A stretch of 64,000 nt of DNA from Confluentibacter lentus (GCF_002806995.1 NZ_NIHE01000002.1:434001-498000), one strand, 5' to 3'; positions 27,343 through 37,035 are shown, counted from the stretch's first letter. Notes: a model not told the origin generated them from the letters alone. Made by a program: numbers and translations.

Positions 27343-28803
27343 ATGCTCAAACAACATTTACAATTTAAATTATCACAAAAACTATCTCCGCAGCAAATTC
27401 AATTAATGAAATTGATTCAGTTGCCAACACAAGAATTTGAACAACGCCTAAAACAAGAATTGGAAGAAAACCCAGCACTAGAAGGTGGTGTAGAAGAAGT
27501 TGAAAATGATTATGATTCCGATTTAGATAATTCAACTGATGATTATAATGATAGTGAAACTATAGGCAATGATGATATCAATGTAGATGAATATTTAAGT
27601 GACGACGAAATACCAGATTACAGAACTCAAGTCAATAATTATAGCAGTGATGATGAGGAAAAAACCATGCCTTATGCCGCAGGAACGTCTTTTACGCAAC
27701 ACTTAATCAGTCAATTAAATACATATAGATTAACCGATGAAGAATATGCCATTGCTGAGTTTTTGGTTGGCAATGTAGATGAAAGTGGATACATACGTAG
27801 GTCTGTAACAGATATTATGGACGATTTGGCGTTCACACAAAATGTTTACACCACGGAAGACAAAATTGAGCATGTTTTAAAAATTGTACATCAATTGGAT
27901 CCTGCTGGAGTAGGTGCTCGTAGCCTTCAAGAGTGCTTAAGTATTCAGTTACATAGAAAAGAAAAAAATCCAGATGTTGAATTGGCCATTGATATTATTG
28001 ATAATGCTTTTGATCAATTTACTAAAAAACATTACGATAAGCTCATTCAAAAATTTGATGTTACCGAACTTCAACTAAAAGATGCTATTCGGGAAATTGA
28101 ACATTTAAATCCGAAACCCGGTGGTTCTTATTCTGGGAACAATAGAATTGTTGAACATGTAGTTCCAGATTTTGCCATAAAAATTGTAGATGGTGAATTG
28201 GAATTGACACTTAATGGTAGAAATGCTCCAGAGCTTCATGTATCTAGGGAGTATAATGATATGCTTAAAGGCTATAAAGATTCCAAAGACAAATCGAAGT
28301 CCCAAAAAGATGCCGTTATATTCATCAAACAAAAATTAGATGCTGCCAAGTGGTTTATTGAAGCTATAAAACAACGCCAACAAACCTTATTCATAACCAT
28401 GAGTGCCATCATGCATTACCAAGAAGAATACTTTTTAACAGGTGATGAACGTAATTTAAGACCTATGATTCTTAAAGATATAGCGGATGAAATTTCCATG
28501 GATGTTTCTACGGTTTCGAGAGTTGCCAACAGTAAATATGTCGATACGCCTTATGGTACCAAACTCATAAAGGATTTCTTTTCAGAATCCATGAAAAATG
28601 ATCAAGGGGAAGATGTTTCAACTAAGGAAATAAAAAAAATTCTTGAAACGGTTCTTGAAGAAGAGGACAAAAGAAAACCATTAACTGATGATACATTAGC
28701 GGCTATTTTAAAAGATAAGGGCTACCCTATTGCCCGACGCACTGTTGCTAAATACAGAGAGCAATTAGATATTCCCGTAGCACGATTACGCAAAAAGATA
28801 TGA
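27343..28803 (+). CDS. rpoN: RNA polymerase sigma-54 factor
   Basis: This 486-residue factor directs transcription from -24/-12 promoters with activator ATPases. Region I is Gln/Leu-rich (LQFKLSQKLSPQQIQLMKLIQLP). A very acidic region II spans about residues 50-110. The core- and DNA-binding region III ends with the RpoN box, ARRTVAKYRE, near the C-terminus. It overlaps the next membrane-protein gene by the ATGA motif. No activator gene of the NtrC type is in the window. Confidence 0.96.
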   Translation: MLKQHLQFKLSQKLSPQQIQLMKLIQLPTQEFEQRLKQELEENPALEGGVEEVENDYDSDLDNSTDDYNDSETIGNDDINVDEYLSDDEIPDYRTQVNNYSSDDEEKTMPYAAGTSFTQHLISQLNTYRLTDEEYAIAEFLVGNVDESGYIRRSVTDIMDDLAFTQNVYTTEDKIEHVLKIVHQLDPAGVGARSLQECLSIQLHRKEKNPDVELAIDIIDNAFDQFTKKHYDKLIQKFDVTELQLKDAIREIEHLNPKPGGSYSGNNRIVEHVVPDFAIKIVDGELELTLNGRNAPELHVSREYNDMLKGYKDSKDKSKSQKDAVIFIKQKLDAAKWFIEAIKQRQQTLFITMSAIMHYQEEYFLTGDERNLRPMILKDIADEISMDVSTVSRVANSKYVDTPYGTKLIKDFFSESMKNDQGEDVSTKEIKKILETVLEEEDKRKPLTDDTLAAILKDKGYPIARRTVAKYREQLDIPVARLRKKI

Positions 28804-29408
28804 TACATCGTATCTTAAAAAGTATCTCGTACATATTTCATCCTTTAATAATGCCTTTATTGGGGGTGCTTTTTTATTTTAAAGTAAGTCCAAAATACTT
28901 TCCACAAGAAATTATTTATGCTAAAATAATCTCGCTTTTTATCTTAACAATTGTTTTACCTATTCTGCTATATTTTTTGTTGAAAACTTTAGAAAGAGTA
29001 AACTCAATAGAACTCGAAACTACCAAAGAGCGCATTATCCCTTTAGCTATCAACTGCCTTATTATCCTATTGGTTCTGGAAAGGGTTATAAGTGACAATG
29101 AAATTATAGAACTATATTATTTCTTTTTAGGAATATTGATATCTACACTTAGCTGTTTAATACTGGTTATCATGAAATTTAAAGCTAGTATACACATGAT
29201 TGCCGTTTCTGGTTTGTTCATGTTCTTTATTGCTTTAAGCATCCATTTTAGTATCAATATTAATGGCACATTGGCTTTAATGAGTATTATTACTGGTGCC
29301 ATCGCAACGTCTAGATTACACCTTAAAGCACATACTTATAAAGAACTTATTTTAGGTTTTTTTGTTGGCCTAATCCCCCAATTATTGCTAATTAGTAATT
29401 GGTTATAA
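28800..29408 (+). CDS. Conserved integral membrane protein, possibly degenerate PAP2-like
   Basis: This 202-residue protein has about six hydrophobic helices. TTKERIIPL and ATSRLHLKAHTYKELILGFFVG recall the first and last PAP2 phosphatase motifs (K-x6-RP and SR-x5-H-x3-D-x3-G) but lack parts of them, so activity is doubtful. It is translationally coupled to rpoN by an ATGA overlap and converges on a barrel gene with a 6-bp overlap. Confidence 0.55.
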   Translation: MIHRILKSISYIFHPLIMPLLGVLFYFKVSPKYFPQEIIYAKIISLFILTIVLPILLYFLLKTLERVNSIELETTKERIIPLAINCLIILLVLERVISDNEIIELYYFFLGILISTLSCLILVIMKFKASIHMIAVSGLFMFFIALSIHFSININGTLALMSIITGAIATSRLHLKAHTYKELILGFFVGLIPQLLLISNWL

Positions 29409-30095
29409 AACATAAAACATCAATCCTATTTTAACGGCATTCATATCAATAGTTTCTCCGTTTAATTTGGCATCACTAGAAAAAATAGGATTTAAAGCAT
29501 AATACAAATATAAATTCCATGTATTGTAGCCCATGCTTACTGTTAATCCGTATTGGAACTTATTAAAGTCATCAATATTGTTATATTTAAAACTCCCTAA
29601 ATCCCCTTTAAACTTTGTGGTATTAGCAAATACATACCCAATTTTAAAACCTGTATAAATACGCCAGAAATTATAATTTGTTGGGGTTGATGTCCTCCAT
29701 CTAAACTCGATGGGAAGTTCTACTAAATGCTGAGAAAATTTGTTTCTAGAAAAGGATACATTATTTTCGTCAATAATACTGTAATTGATATTACCTACAT
29801 CATCTTTTACAATGAGTAAATTTTGATTAAATGAATTGGCAGAATAGCCTAATCCAATACCAATGGCTACATTTCTATCTTTATTGATAGGCATGTCTTT
29901 TATAAACCCCGCATGAAACCCTAAAGAAAATCCGTTTTGTGAAAGATCGTTAGGTTTATTCCCAATAAGATTATAGGTTACACCAGCATAAAACTGATCT
30001 TCTTTATATAAAGAATCTACAATTTTAGTATTATTGTCTTGTGCTCCAAGGTAACTACTAACAATAAATCCTATTAAAACTAAATATTCCTTCAT
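29403..30095 (-). CDS. Small outer-membrane beta-barrel protein
   Basis: This 230-residue protein has a signal peptide (ending near GAQ, residue 19) and then alternating beta strands such as GFSLGFHAGFI, VAIGIGLGYSANSF, FWRIYTGFKIGYVF and AVKIGLMFYVL, with a hydrophobic C-terminal strand. The pattern fits the OMP_b-brl_2/PorT-like family common in Bacteroidota. It is not clearly the T9SS component PorT/SprT, whose usual neighbour is different. The ligand or role is unknown. Confidence 0.7.
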   Translation of the reverse strand: MKEYLVLIGFIVSSYLGAQDNNTKIVDSLYKEDQFYAGVTYNLIGNKPNDLSQNGFSLGFHAGFIKDMPINKDRNVAIGIGLGYSANSFNQNLLIVKDDVGNINYSIIDENNVSFSRNKFSQHLVELPIEFRWRTSTPTNYNFWRIYTGFKIGYVFANTTKFKGDLGSFKYNNIDDFNKFQYGLTVSMGYNTWNLYLYYALNPIFSSDAKLNGETIDMNAVKIGLMFYVL

Positions 30096-30173
30096 GTATT
30101 AACTATAACCTTAGAACAATAATTATTTGTACACAACAAATATACAATTTTACAGTATCACATTATTAAACAT

Positions 30174-30206
30174 AAAAAGGCGTTCTTAAAAGAACACCTT
30201 TTTTAC
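30174..30206. terminator. Hairpin between the DUF3078 gene and the barrel gene
   Basis: AAAAAGGcGTTCTT pairs with AAGAACaCCTTTTT with a single C-A mismatch and a very short loop. A and T tracts on both sides let it act on either strand; by position it ends the minus-strand DUF3078 transcript. Confidence 0.75.
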
Positions 30207-30221
30207 ATAAATTATAACTTA

Positions 30222-31169
30222 TTAAAATTTATAATTCAAACCAATCATCCAATAGGTTTGAAGTTTGTTGTTTATATTGTCAAATGTTGGCTCAGGATTG
30301 GCGCTTGTAACATCATAATTATCAACAGCATACTTTAAGGCTTCTTGTTTGTTGTTTCTAAGTCCAAAATCAAATCCAACACCAATCATTTTCCATAAGG
30401 TATATCCAAAAGAGTTATTCCAGGTCCAGTTTGATAAATTATTGCTCTTATAACTTTGGAACATAGATAAGTTGGTTTTAAAGCTAATCTCTTTAATTTG
30501 TCTGGTATAATCCACTAATATTTTTGTACCATAAGATGATTGAAAAATAGCATCATTCCTGCTAAATACCAAATTATAGTTTAAGGGATGCACCACCACA
30601 ACTAAGTCTTTAATCGGTGTCCAAGTAGCACCCACACCGACATCCAAGTAGCCTGGGTTGTTAAAGTTGTTTAAAATGGTCGTTCTGTACTCGCCTAAAC
30701 CTGAAAATGCAAACGTTTCACTTAATTTCATACCATATAAAGAGGAGATATTAAAAACATCGTTTGCCTCGCGCCACTGTGTATTATCGTTTGGGTTGTC
30801 TTTGTCATTGAATTTAACCCAAGACAAATTTAGGTTACCGGAATTTCTCCAGAAATAAAGATTTGTATTCAAATTTGCAAACGCGTTTACCGTAAAGCCA
30901 ATGTTTCCTGATCTGTTATTAGGCGATTTTTGTGCATACCAATTACTGAAATTAGAAACACTTCCACCAATAGTACCAAAAGCACCCTTTTTCCAACCGG
31001 GAAACGCATCAATTTTTCCTTGAGTGGCATCCACACGACCTTGAGCTGCTTTAAGAGAATCTTTTTGAACAGATAAAGTAGCCTTAAGTTCATCTAAAGT
31101 TTGTGCATTAACATGAATGATTCCGATAAAAAGAGTGAATAATAATAGTGTTTTTTTCATTTTCATCAT
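30222..31169 (-). CDS. DUF3078 family secreted/outer-membrane protein
   Basis: This protein of about 315 residues has a signal peptide (MMKMKKTLLLFTLFIGI..., cut near VNAQ), a short coiled-coil-like segment (LKATLSVQKDSLKAAQGRVD), then GWKKGAFGTIGGSVSNFSNWY and a beta-rich barrel. The GWK...G.....SQ/FSNW pattern marks DUF3078 proteins of Bacteroidota, which have no assigned function. The ATG pair at 31169/31166 is preferred over an upstream TTG. It is the last gene of the long minus-strand block that carries suf genes. Confidence 0.72.
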   Translation of the reverse strand: MMKMKKTLLLFTLFIGIIHVNAQTLDELKATLSVQKDSLKAAQGRVDATQGKIDAFPGWKKGAFGTIGGSVSNFSNWYAQKSPNNRSGNIGFTVNAFANLNTNLYFWRNSGNLNLSWVKFNDKDNPNDNTQWREANDVFNISSLYGMKLSETFAFSGLGEYRTTILNNFNNPGYLDVGVGATWTPIKDLVVVVHPLNYNLVFSRNDAIFQSSYGTKILVDYTRQIKEISFKTNLSMFQSYKSNNLSNWTWNNSFGYTLWKMIGVGFDFGLRNNKQEALKYAVDNYDVTSANPEPTFDNINNKLQTYWMIGLNYKF

Positions 31170-31238
31170 TTTATAAAATTTGAGCAAATATAACTACAAG
31201 AATTATTTTTTATTGTGATTTCCAAGAGTTTAATCAAC

Positions 31239-31745
31239 TTATTTCTTTTTATAAAGCGGGACAGAAGAGCATGCTTCCCCATACATAATAGATTTTGCAA
31301 TAGGTTTTAACTTATTGGAAAGCATGATATACGCATTTTGCGGCACAGGTTTTTTAGAACATCCTTTAATGATTAAAGGTTTATCTTGAAACGCTGAAAC
31401 ATCCAAATTATTGATAATATCTTGATAAATGGACGTTTCTAAAGATTCCAAATCACCAATAATAATCTTTTTCGCAAAAGGTTGTAAATGAATGGAAATG
31501 AGCATAAACGCCCAAGCAGGAATAATGGCATCGGTAGAGCAAGTTAAAGCCATATAATTATCCTGATATTGCGACCAATCATGTTGGGAAACCTGTTCCC
31601 TAAAATCTTTTTCACGCAATACCAAACCTTCAAGAAGCCAATCCTTAATATCAAACAGCATACGATTGCCTTTAGGGTAATAATCCTCTAGGTCAACGGT
31701 TACTAGTTGGCTATTTGCTACGCGATTTATGATTTCTTCTTCCAA
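31239..31745 (-). CDS. DUF2480 family protein
   Basis: This 168-residue soluble protein matches DUF2480 by its overall layout: an N-terminal ANSQLVTVDLEDYYP, then CSTDAIIPAWAFMLI, and a C-terminal GCSKKPVPQNAYIMLSNKLKPIAKSIMYGEACSSVPLYKK. Three conserved-looking cysteines (in CSTDA, GCSKK and EACSS) could bind metal or a cluster. The family is found with Bacteroidota suf genes, as here, but has no proven role. Confidence 0.75.
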   Translation of the reverse strand: MEEEIINRVANSQLVTVDLEDYYPKGNRMLFDIKDWLLEGLVLREKDFREQVSQHDWSQYQDNYMALTCSTDAIIPAWAFMLISIHLQPFAKKIIIGDLESLETSIYQDIINNLDVSAFQDKPLIIKGCSKKPVPQNAYIMLSNKLKPIAKSIMYGEACSSVPLYKKK

Positions 31746-31762
31746 GAATATTTGTTGTTGGA

Positions 31763-32167
31763 TTATTTGTCTCTTACAAATTTCACGGTTTTTATCAGTC
31801 CATTTATGACCTCATAAATAGAAACATATTTTGTATCCTTTCCTTCCTCAGTCACAATTTCATGATTAATAACATAGTTTCCATTATTCATTTGACTAAC
31901 TATTTCAACTTTTATAGATTTGGCGGCAAACTTAGGCTCAAAAATCGAAGCTAAGTTATCTGTGCCAGTTGCTAGTAATTGATTAGGATAAGTATAAATT
32001 TCAACATCGTCAGCATAGAGTTTTATAAACTCTTGGAAATCATGACTATTATATGAAGCCATCCTTTTATTTACAATTTCAAGAGGAGTTAATTTTGAAT
32101 TTTTTTCTTGCGAAAATCCAAATGTAATTGATAGAAATAATATTATTAATGTACTTATTCTTTTCAT
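31763..32167 (-). CDS. Secreted NTF2-like (SnoaL-type) protein
   Basis: This 134-residue protein has a signal peptide (ending near GFSQ, residue 19) and a cone-shaped NTF2-like domain: IVNKRMASYNSHDFQEFIKLYADDVEIYTYPN is typical of nuclear transport factor 2/SnoaL folds. Such proteins bind small hydrophobic ligands or act as isomerases; no catalytic role can be read here. It lies within the suf gene block between sufT and DUF2480 and may be a passenger. Confidence 0.75.
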   Translation of the reverse strand: MKRISTLIILFLSITFGFSQEKNSKLTPLEIVNKRMASYNSHDFQEFIKLYADDVEIYTYPNQLLATGTDNLASIFEPKFAAKSIKVEIVSQMNNGNYVINHEIVTEEGKDTKYVSIYEVINGLIKTVKFVRDK

Positions 32168-32222
32168 TTCGATCTTGATTTGTAATTTAATTGTTGTTTG
32201 GGAAAAATACTGAAAACTGCTA

Positions 32223-32549
32223 TTAAAGCATCCCCAATTCCAACTTAGCTTCTTCGCTCATTAAATCTTGAGTCCATGGTGGGTCGAATGTAATTTCTAC
32301 TTCGGCACTATGTACTTCGTTAATAGATTTAATTTTTTCCTCCACTTCCATAGGTAACGTTTCGGCTACTGGGCAGTTTGGCGTTGTTAAGGTCATCAAT
32401 ATTTTAACATCAGAATCTTCATTTACAAAAACATCATAAATCAATCCTAGTTCATAAATGTCCACAGGAATTTCCGGATCGTAAATTGTTTTTAAAACCC
32501 TAACTATTTTATCGCCTAAACTATTATCTTCTATATCTTGTTCGCTCAT
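32223..32549 (-). CDS. sufT: SufT, MIP18/DUF59 family Fe-S maturation protein
   Basis: This 108-residue single-domain protein shows VLKTIYDPEIPVDIYELGLIYDV, TLTTPNCPVAETLP with the conserved Cys, and EITFDPPWTQDLMSEEAKLELG, all hallmarks of SufT. In other bacteria SufT helps mature [4Fe-4S] enzymes under high demand. It is downstream of sufE in the same direction. Confidence 0.93.
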   Translation of the reverse strand: MSEQDIEDNSLGDKIVRVLKTIYDPEIPVDIYELGLIYDVFVNEDSDVKILMTLTTPNCPVAETLPMEVEEKIKSINEVHSAEVEITFDPPWTQDLMSEEAKLELGML

Positions 32550-32607
32550 TTTTTTAATGTTTAACTGTTGATTTGTTTAATCGTTTAAGCGATTGAACGA
32601 AAACGAT

Positions 32608-33039
32608 TCAACTTTTTAGTTGTGTTTGATACGCAATCGCATACAATTTTAGTTGTTTCACCATACTCACCAATCCATTGGCACGCGTGGGGGACAAATG
32701 TTCTTTTAACCCGATTTTATCAATAAAATCCGTTTCGGCATTGATAATGTCTTTGGGATGCTGATTTGAAAACACGCGGATTAAAATAGCTATAATGCCT
32801 TTGGTGATGATGGCATCACTATCGGCCGTAAAAACCAGTTTATCATCCTTCATTTCAGCATGCACCCACACTTTACTTTGGCAACCTTTAATAATGTTGC
32901 TATCGGTTTTGTATTGGTCGTCAATTAACGGCAAATCCTTACCCAAATCTATCATGTATTGATACCGTTCTTCCCAGTCTTCAAACATGGAAAACTCATC
33001 AATCAGTTCTTTTTGTATATCTTCAATACTCACAATCAT
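32608..33039 (-). CDS. sufE: SufE, cysteine desulfurase sulfur acceptor
   Basis: This 143-residue protein takes persulfide sulfur from SufS and passes it to SufB. The acceptor Cys53 lies in IIKGCQSKVWVHAE, and DWEERYQYMIDLGK near the start is typical. The ATG at 33039 (MIVSIEDIQ) is preferred over an upstream TTG. It lies between the META lipoprotein gene and sufT. Confidence 0.93.
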   Translation of the reverse strand: MIVSIEDIQKELIDEFSMFEDWEERYQYMIDLGKDLPLIDDQYKTDSNIIKGCQSKVWVHAEMKDDKLVFTADSDAIITKGIIAILIRVFSNQHPKDIINAETDFIDKIGLKEHLSPTRANGLVSMVKQLKLYAIAYQTQLKS

Positions 33040-33158
33040 AATTTTAAACAAAAATACAATAAGAAATGCCCATTAACAAATTTATAAACTCAACCCAAGT
33101 GTCTAAAAGGGCATTGCATCTGACCTCTAAAAAAATAAGATAGACAGATGAAATGCAT

Positions 33159-33935
33159 CTATTCAATGTTTTCTGATAATGATAGTATTTCTTTAACAAG
33201 AGGTTCTATTTCCTGAGGAGGAGTCCCGTGGTCGAAACTAGAAGATTCATAAACCGCACCATTTTTAGAGATTTTTAATGTGCCAATGGAAGCGCCATCA
33301 TAAAAACGTGCTTCTGTTGGCGATTTTAACGTAGATATACTATCTAGGGTTATAGCTTCTAAAAGTGAATTTAATTTCTTCCAAGTTTCTTTGTTGATGG
33401 CTTTTGAAATAGGTTTTGCTTCTCTATCTTTTGAGATGGAAACAAGGGAATCATTGACATTAATATCTAAAAAACGTCCTCTAGACATTGCTGAATAGTT
33501 GAACGAAACCAATTTATTATCTTGTTCTTTACTAGCCATTAAAATGATTTTTTTGTCACTTAATAGTTTCAAGATCCCATCTTCTTCTATCAATATTTCA
33601 TTTACTTTAGATAATACCTGTTGCATTTCAGATTCTATTTGATGCCTCTCTTGGCAAAACATTTTGGTAGAAGCTAAAGGGCCTACTTTTAATAAACCAT
33701 TTTCTAAAGAATATGTTCCTGTAAATCTATTACAACCTGAAAAACCAGAAATGACACTCTCTTCTTTATTGAAATTTATGGTCATGTTATTTACGGAAAC
33801 GTCGATGTTGTTTAATGTTTTTACATGGTAAGTACCATTTAAAGTCATTAAGTTAGTTTCTTTAACAGCCATTGTTTTTGAATTGCAGCAAGCATTTAAA
33901 GAGATAAAAACCGATAAAAGGATTATAATTTTCAT
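33159..33935 (-). CDS. META-domain (HslJ-like) lipoprotein
   Basis: This 258-residue protein has a lipoprotein signal (LNAC, lipidated Cys16). A META domain follows at about residues 30-130 (LNGTYHVKTLNN, ISGFSGCNRFTGTYSLENGLLKVGPLASTKMFC). The C-terminal half (FNYSAMSRGRFLDINVNDS..., DGASIGTLKI) is a separate beta-rich domain. META proteins resemble HslJ, an outer-membrane heat-shock/novobiocin-related lipoprotein of E. coli. It sits between sufS and sufE without an obvious link to Fe-S assembly. Confidence 0.82.
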   Translation of the reverse strand: MKIIILLSVFISLNACCNSKTMAVKETNLMTLNGTYHVKTLNNIDVSVNNMTINFNKEESVISGFSGCNRFTGTYSLENGLLKVGPLASTKMFCQERHQIESEMQQVLSKVNEILIEEDGILKLLSDKKIILMASKEQDNKLVSFNYSAMSRGRFLDINVNDSLVSISKDREAKPISKAINKETWKKLNSLLEAITLDSISTLKSPTEARFYDGASIGTLKISKNGAVYESSSFDHGTPPQEIEPLVKEILSLSENIE

Positions 33936-33982
33936 GGATTGTTTTTATTGTTAAATGACTATAACAAAAAAGAAGCCAAAGA

Positions 33983-35197
33983 TTAAGCCAACATCATTTT
34001 AGCCTTTTTCACGCCTTCAACCAAAGTATCAATTTCTGTTTTTGTATTGTAAAAAGCGAAAGAGGCACGAACAGTTCCTGGAATTTTAAAATAATCCATA
34101 ATGGGTTGTGCACAATGATGGCCAGTACGAACGGCAATGCCCAATTTATCTAAAATAGCACCAACATCATAAGGATGGATGCCTTCTAAATTAAATGAAA
34201 TAACTGAGGTTTTATGTTTTGAAGTGCCGTAGATTTTCAAGTCTTCAATATCCAATAATTTTTTAGTGGCATATTCTAAAAGTTCGCTTTCGTATTTTGC
34301 GATTTCATCAAAACCAATGGCATTCATATAATCGATGGCTGCCCCAAAAGCGATGCCACCACAAATATTTGGTGTGCCAGCTTCAAATTTATGCGGAAGC
34401 TCGGCATACGTTGTTTTTTCAAAGGTTACTTCGGCAATCATTTCGCCACCACCTTGGTAAGGAGGAAGTTTGTTTAACCAACTTTCTTTTCCGTAGAGCA
34501 TCCCTTCGCCTGTTGGACCACACATTTTATGAGCTGAGGCTACGTAAAAATCGACATCCAAAGCTTGAACATCTGGTTTTAAATGCGGACACGCTTGTGC
34601 GCCATCAACCAACACCGCAGCTCCAACTTCATGCGCTTTTTCAATAATATACTCAATAGGATTAATGGTTCCTAAAGCATTTGAAATATGATTCACAAAA
34701 ACAAGTTTTGTGTTTTTTGATAGGAGTTTATCGTATTCACCCATTACCAATTCGCCTTCCAAATTCATGGGAATCACCTTTAACGTTGCCCCAGAACGTT
34801 CGCATAACATTTGCCAAGGCACAATATTACTATGATGTTCTAAAGCGGACACGATGATGTCATCGCCTTTTTTTAGGATTGTTGAAAACCCATTTGCAAC
34901 TAAATTAATACCATGTGTTGTTCCCGAAGTGAATATGATTTCGTGAGCAAATTTAGCATTAAAATGCGTTTGGATTTTTTTACGGGCTTCTTCGTATTTG
35001 TCGGTTGCCTCCTGACTTAACGCATGCACGCCACGATGGATATTGGCATTGTAGTTTGAATAATAATCTACAATAACATCGATAACCTGTTTTGGCGTTT
35101 GCGATGTGGCGGCATTATCAAAATATACCAAAGGTTTACCATTTACTTTTCTGGAAAGTATGGGGAAATCTTTTCGTATGTTTTCTACGTTGAACAT
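33983..35197 (-). CDS. sufS: Cysteine desulfurase SufS
   Basis: This 404-residue PLP enzyme removes sulfur from L-cysteine. The N-terminal RKDFPILSRKVNGKPLVYFDNAATSQTP is typical. SAHKMCGPTGEG carries the PLP Lys, and RTGHHCAQP has the catalytic persulfide Cys362. Length and motifs fit the group II (SufS) class. It is downstream of sufD and works with the SufE encoded two genes later. Confidence 0.97.
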   Translation of the reverse strand: MFNVENIRKDFPILSRKVNGKPLVYFDNAATSQTPKQVIDVIVDYYSNYNANIHRGVHALSQEATDKYEEARKKIQTHFNAKFAHEIIFTSGTTHGINLVANGFSTILKKGDDIIVSALEHHSNIVPWQMLCERSGATLKVIPMNLEGELVMGEYDKLLSKNTKLVFVNHISNALGTINPIEYIIEKAHEVGAAVLVDGAQACPHLKPDVQALDVDFYVASAHKMCGPTGEGMLYGKESWLNKLPPYQGGGEMIAEVTFEKTTYAELPHKFEAGTPNICGGIAFGAAIDYMNAIGFDEIAKYESELLEYATKKLLDIEDLKIYGTSKHKTSVISFNLEGIHPYDVGAILDKLGIAVRTGHHCAQPIMDYFKIPGTVRASFAFYNTKTEIDTLVEGVKKAKMMLA

Positions 35198-35274
35198 GGT
35201 TTTATGTTTAGCACCGATTGAGGTATTTTTTGGAGATCTTTTTATTTATGGATTCCTGCCTATGCGGAAGACAA

Positions 35275-36588
35275 TTATAAATCAAACCCAATATTAACAC
35301 CTAATTTATTGGCTATAATTTTGGTAATGCGTTGTTTTATCTCTGGAATTTTAACCGAACTCAGCACATTATTACTAAAAGCATACATTAAAAGCGCTTT
35401 AGCTTCTTTTTCTGGAATACCTCGCGAACGCATATAAAACATAGCACTTTCATCTAACTGTCCAATGGTACAACCGTGCGAACACTTCACATCATCAGCA
35501 AAAATTTCTAATTGCGGTTTGGTATTTATCGTCGCTTTATCACTTATTAAAATGTTGTTGTTTGCTTGAAACGCATTTGTTTTTTGCGCTTCTTTATTAA
35601 CGATGATCTTACCATTAAAAACCCCGGTTGAGTTTTCACCAAAAATACCTTTATAATCTTGATGGCTTTCACAATTGGGTTCTATGTGATGTACCAACGT
35701 GTTATGGTCTACATGTTGTTTTTCACCAATAATGGTGATTCCTTTTAAAGTAGAATCGATGCGTTCGCCTTTCTGATAAAAATTCAGATTATTACGAACC
35801 AATTTTCCTCCAAAAGAAAATGTGTGCACGGAGGCAACACTTTCTCGTTGTTGATTAATGAATGTATTATCTATTAATGACGCATTTAAAGTATCATTCT
35901 GGATTTTATAATAATCTACAATCGCTCGTTTGTTTGCGAAAATTTCGGTAACACTATTGGTTAATACGGCATTATCTGTTAAACTTTGATGACGCTCGAT
36001 TATTTGCACATGTGAATTCTCGTCAACGACAACCAAGTTACGTGGTTGCAACATGATTGCAGATTCGTTTCCTGTTGAAAAATGTATGATTTGAATTGGT
36101 TTTGCAACCATTTTATTCTTAGGAATATGAATATAGGCTCCTTCGCTTGAAAAAGCCGTGTTAAGTGATGACAAACTGTCCTTAGTAGCCGCTTTATTGA
36201 AATAATTTTCAATAACCAAGCGGTATTTTGGTTTAGACATAGCAGCGGACATCAAGCAAATATCCATACCATCATGTGTGGTTTGGGATAAATGCGACGA
36301 ATATTTACCGTCAATAAACACTATTTTATAAGAGTCTATATCATGAATAAAATACTTTTTAACATCGCTAAATTCTATGGAATTTTCCTGTTTTGGAAAT
36401 ATGCTGTAATCTTCTTTTAAGATACTATTTAGAGACGTGTATTTCCAAGCTTCTTCCTTCTTGCTAGGAAAGCCTTTTTCTTCAAATGTTTTTATGGCAT
36501 CATTTCTAAGGTCGTTCAAATAAGCGTCATCATCAAGCTGATTTTCGAACACTAGAAATGATGATAATAATTTTTCTTTTAAATCCAT
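35275..36588 (-). CDS. sufD: SufD, scaffold subunit of the SufBCD complex
   Basis: This 437-residue beta-helix protein pairs with SufB and SufC in cluster assembly. The central core (FGENSTGVFNGKIIVNKEAQKTNAFQ) and the end DDVKCSHGCTIGQLDESAMFYMRSRGIPEKEAKALL are diagnostic; the conserved His in KCSHG is present. It lies between the S23-like gene and sufS. Confidence 0.95.
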   Translation of the reverse strand: MDLKEKLLSSFLVFENQLDDDAYLNDLRNDAIKTFEEKGFPSKKEEAWKYTSLNSILKEDYSIFPKQENSIEFSDVKKYFIHDIDSYKIVFIDGKYSSHLSQTTHDGMDICLMSAAMSKPKYRLVIENYFNKAATKDSLSSLNTAFSSEGAYIHIPKNKMVAKPIQIIHFSTGNESAIMLQPRNLVVVDENSHVQIIERHQSLTDNAVLTNSVTEIFANKRAIVDYYKIQNDTLNASLIDNTFINQQRESVASVHTFSFGGKLVRNNLNFYQKGERIDSTLKGITIIGEKQHVDHNTLVHHIEPNCESHQDYKGIFGENSTGVFNGKIIVNKEAQKTNAFQANNNILISDKATINTKPQLEIFADDVKCSHGCTIGQLDESAMFYMRSRGIPEKEAKALLMYAFSNNVLSSVKIPEIKQRITKIIANKLGVNIGFDL

Positions 36589-36647
36589 TGTTAAAATAGT
36601 TTCAAGTTTTATGTTAAAAGTTTCAAGTTGATTAATAACTCTTCTTT

Positions 36648-37035
36648 TTATTTAAACTTGTTTCCTTTGAAATCTTTTTTATTCAAATATGAAATAAAGC
36701 TAGAAATCCTTTTGCTTAGTTGTTCATATTGATTTACTAAATATTTTAATTTTTCTTCCGAAATATATTCACAATCAAAAGCTCTATATAATTGAGATCT
36801 TGTTTCACCTGCGGAACCTTTTGCGACTGAAAGGAATTGTCTAAATTCAATATTTCCATCTCTCTCAAATCCTTCAGCTATATTATCCATGACAGAACCA
36901 GAAGAACCTTTTATTTGGTCTTTAAGTCTAAAATCATTTCGCAATTCAGTCGTTTTAGCAATGGCTATGATTTCTATTGAATTTTCTGGCTTCTTGCCAA
37001 ATTTCCAAATCTTCAAAGCGTTTTATTGTAGCCAT
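36648..37035 (-). pseudogene. Four-helix-bundle (23S rRNA-intervening-sequence-like) protein, frameshifted
   Basis: The minus strand from the ATG at 37035 reads MATIKRFEDLEIWQEARK, the standard start of this family, and then runs into a stop 8 codons later. The rest of the family (IAIAKTTELRNDFRLKDQI, GSSGSVMDNIAEGFERDGN, FLSVAKGSAGETRSQLYRA) continues in the next frame down to 36648. Removing one base between about 36979 and 36984, beside an A4 run, would restore one frame of about 128 residues. This S23/four-helix-bundle family has no clear function; relatives include 23S intervening-sequence proteins. It is inserted between sufC and sufD and is flanked by short AAACTT/GTTTCAAGTT-like repeats. 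Confidence 0.75.

Noticed and set aside
35240-35280. ATTCCTGCCTATGCGGAAG as a copy of a dispersed flavobacterial repeat
   Set aside because: Only a partial, poorly symmetric match; no second copy was found in the window.
36648-37035. S23-like four-helix-bundle gene as an Avd accessory of a diversity-generating retroelement
   Set aside because: No reverse transcriptase or template/variable repeat pair is present nearby.
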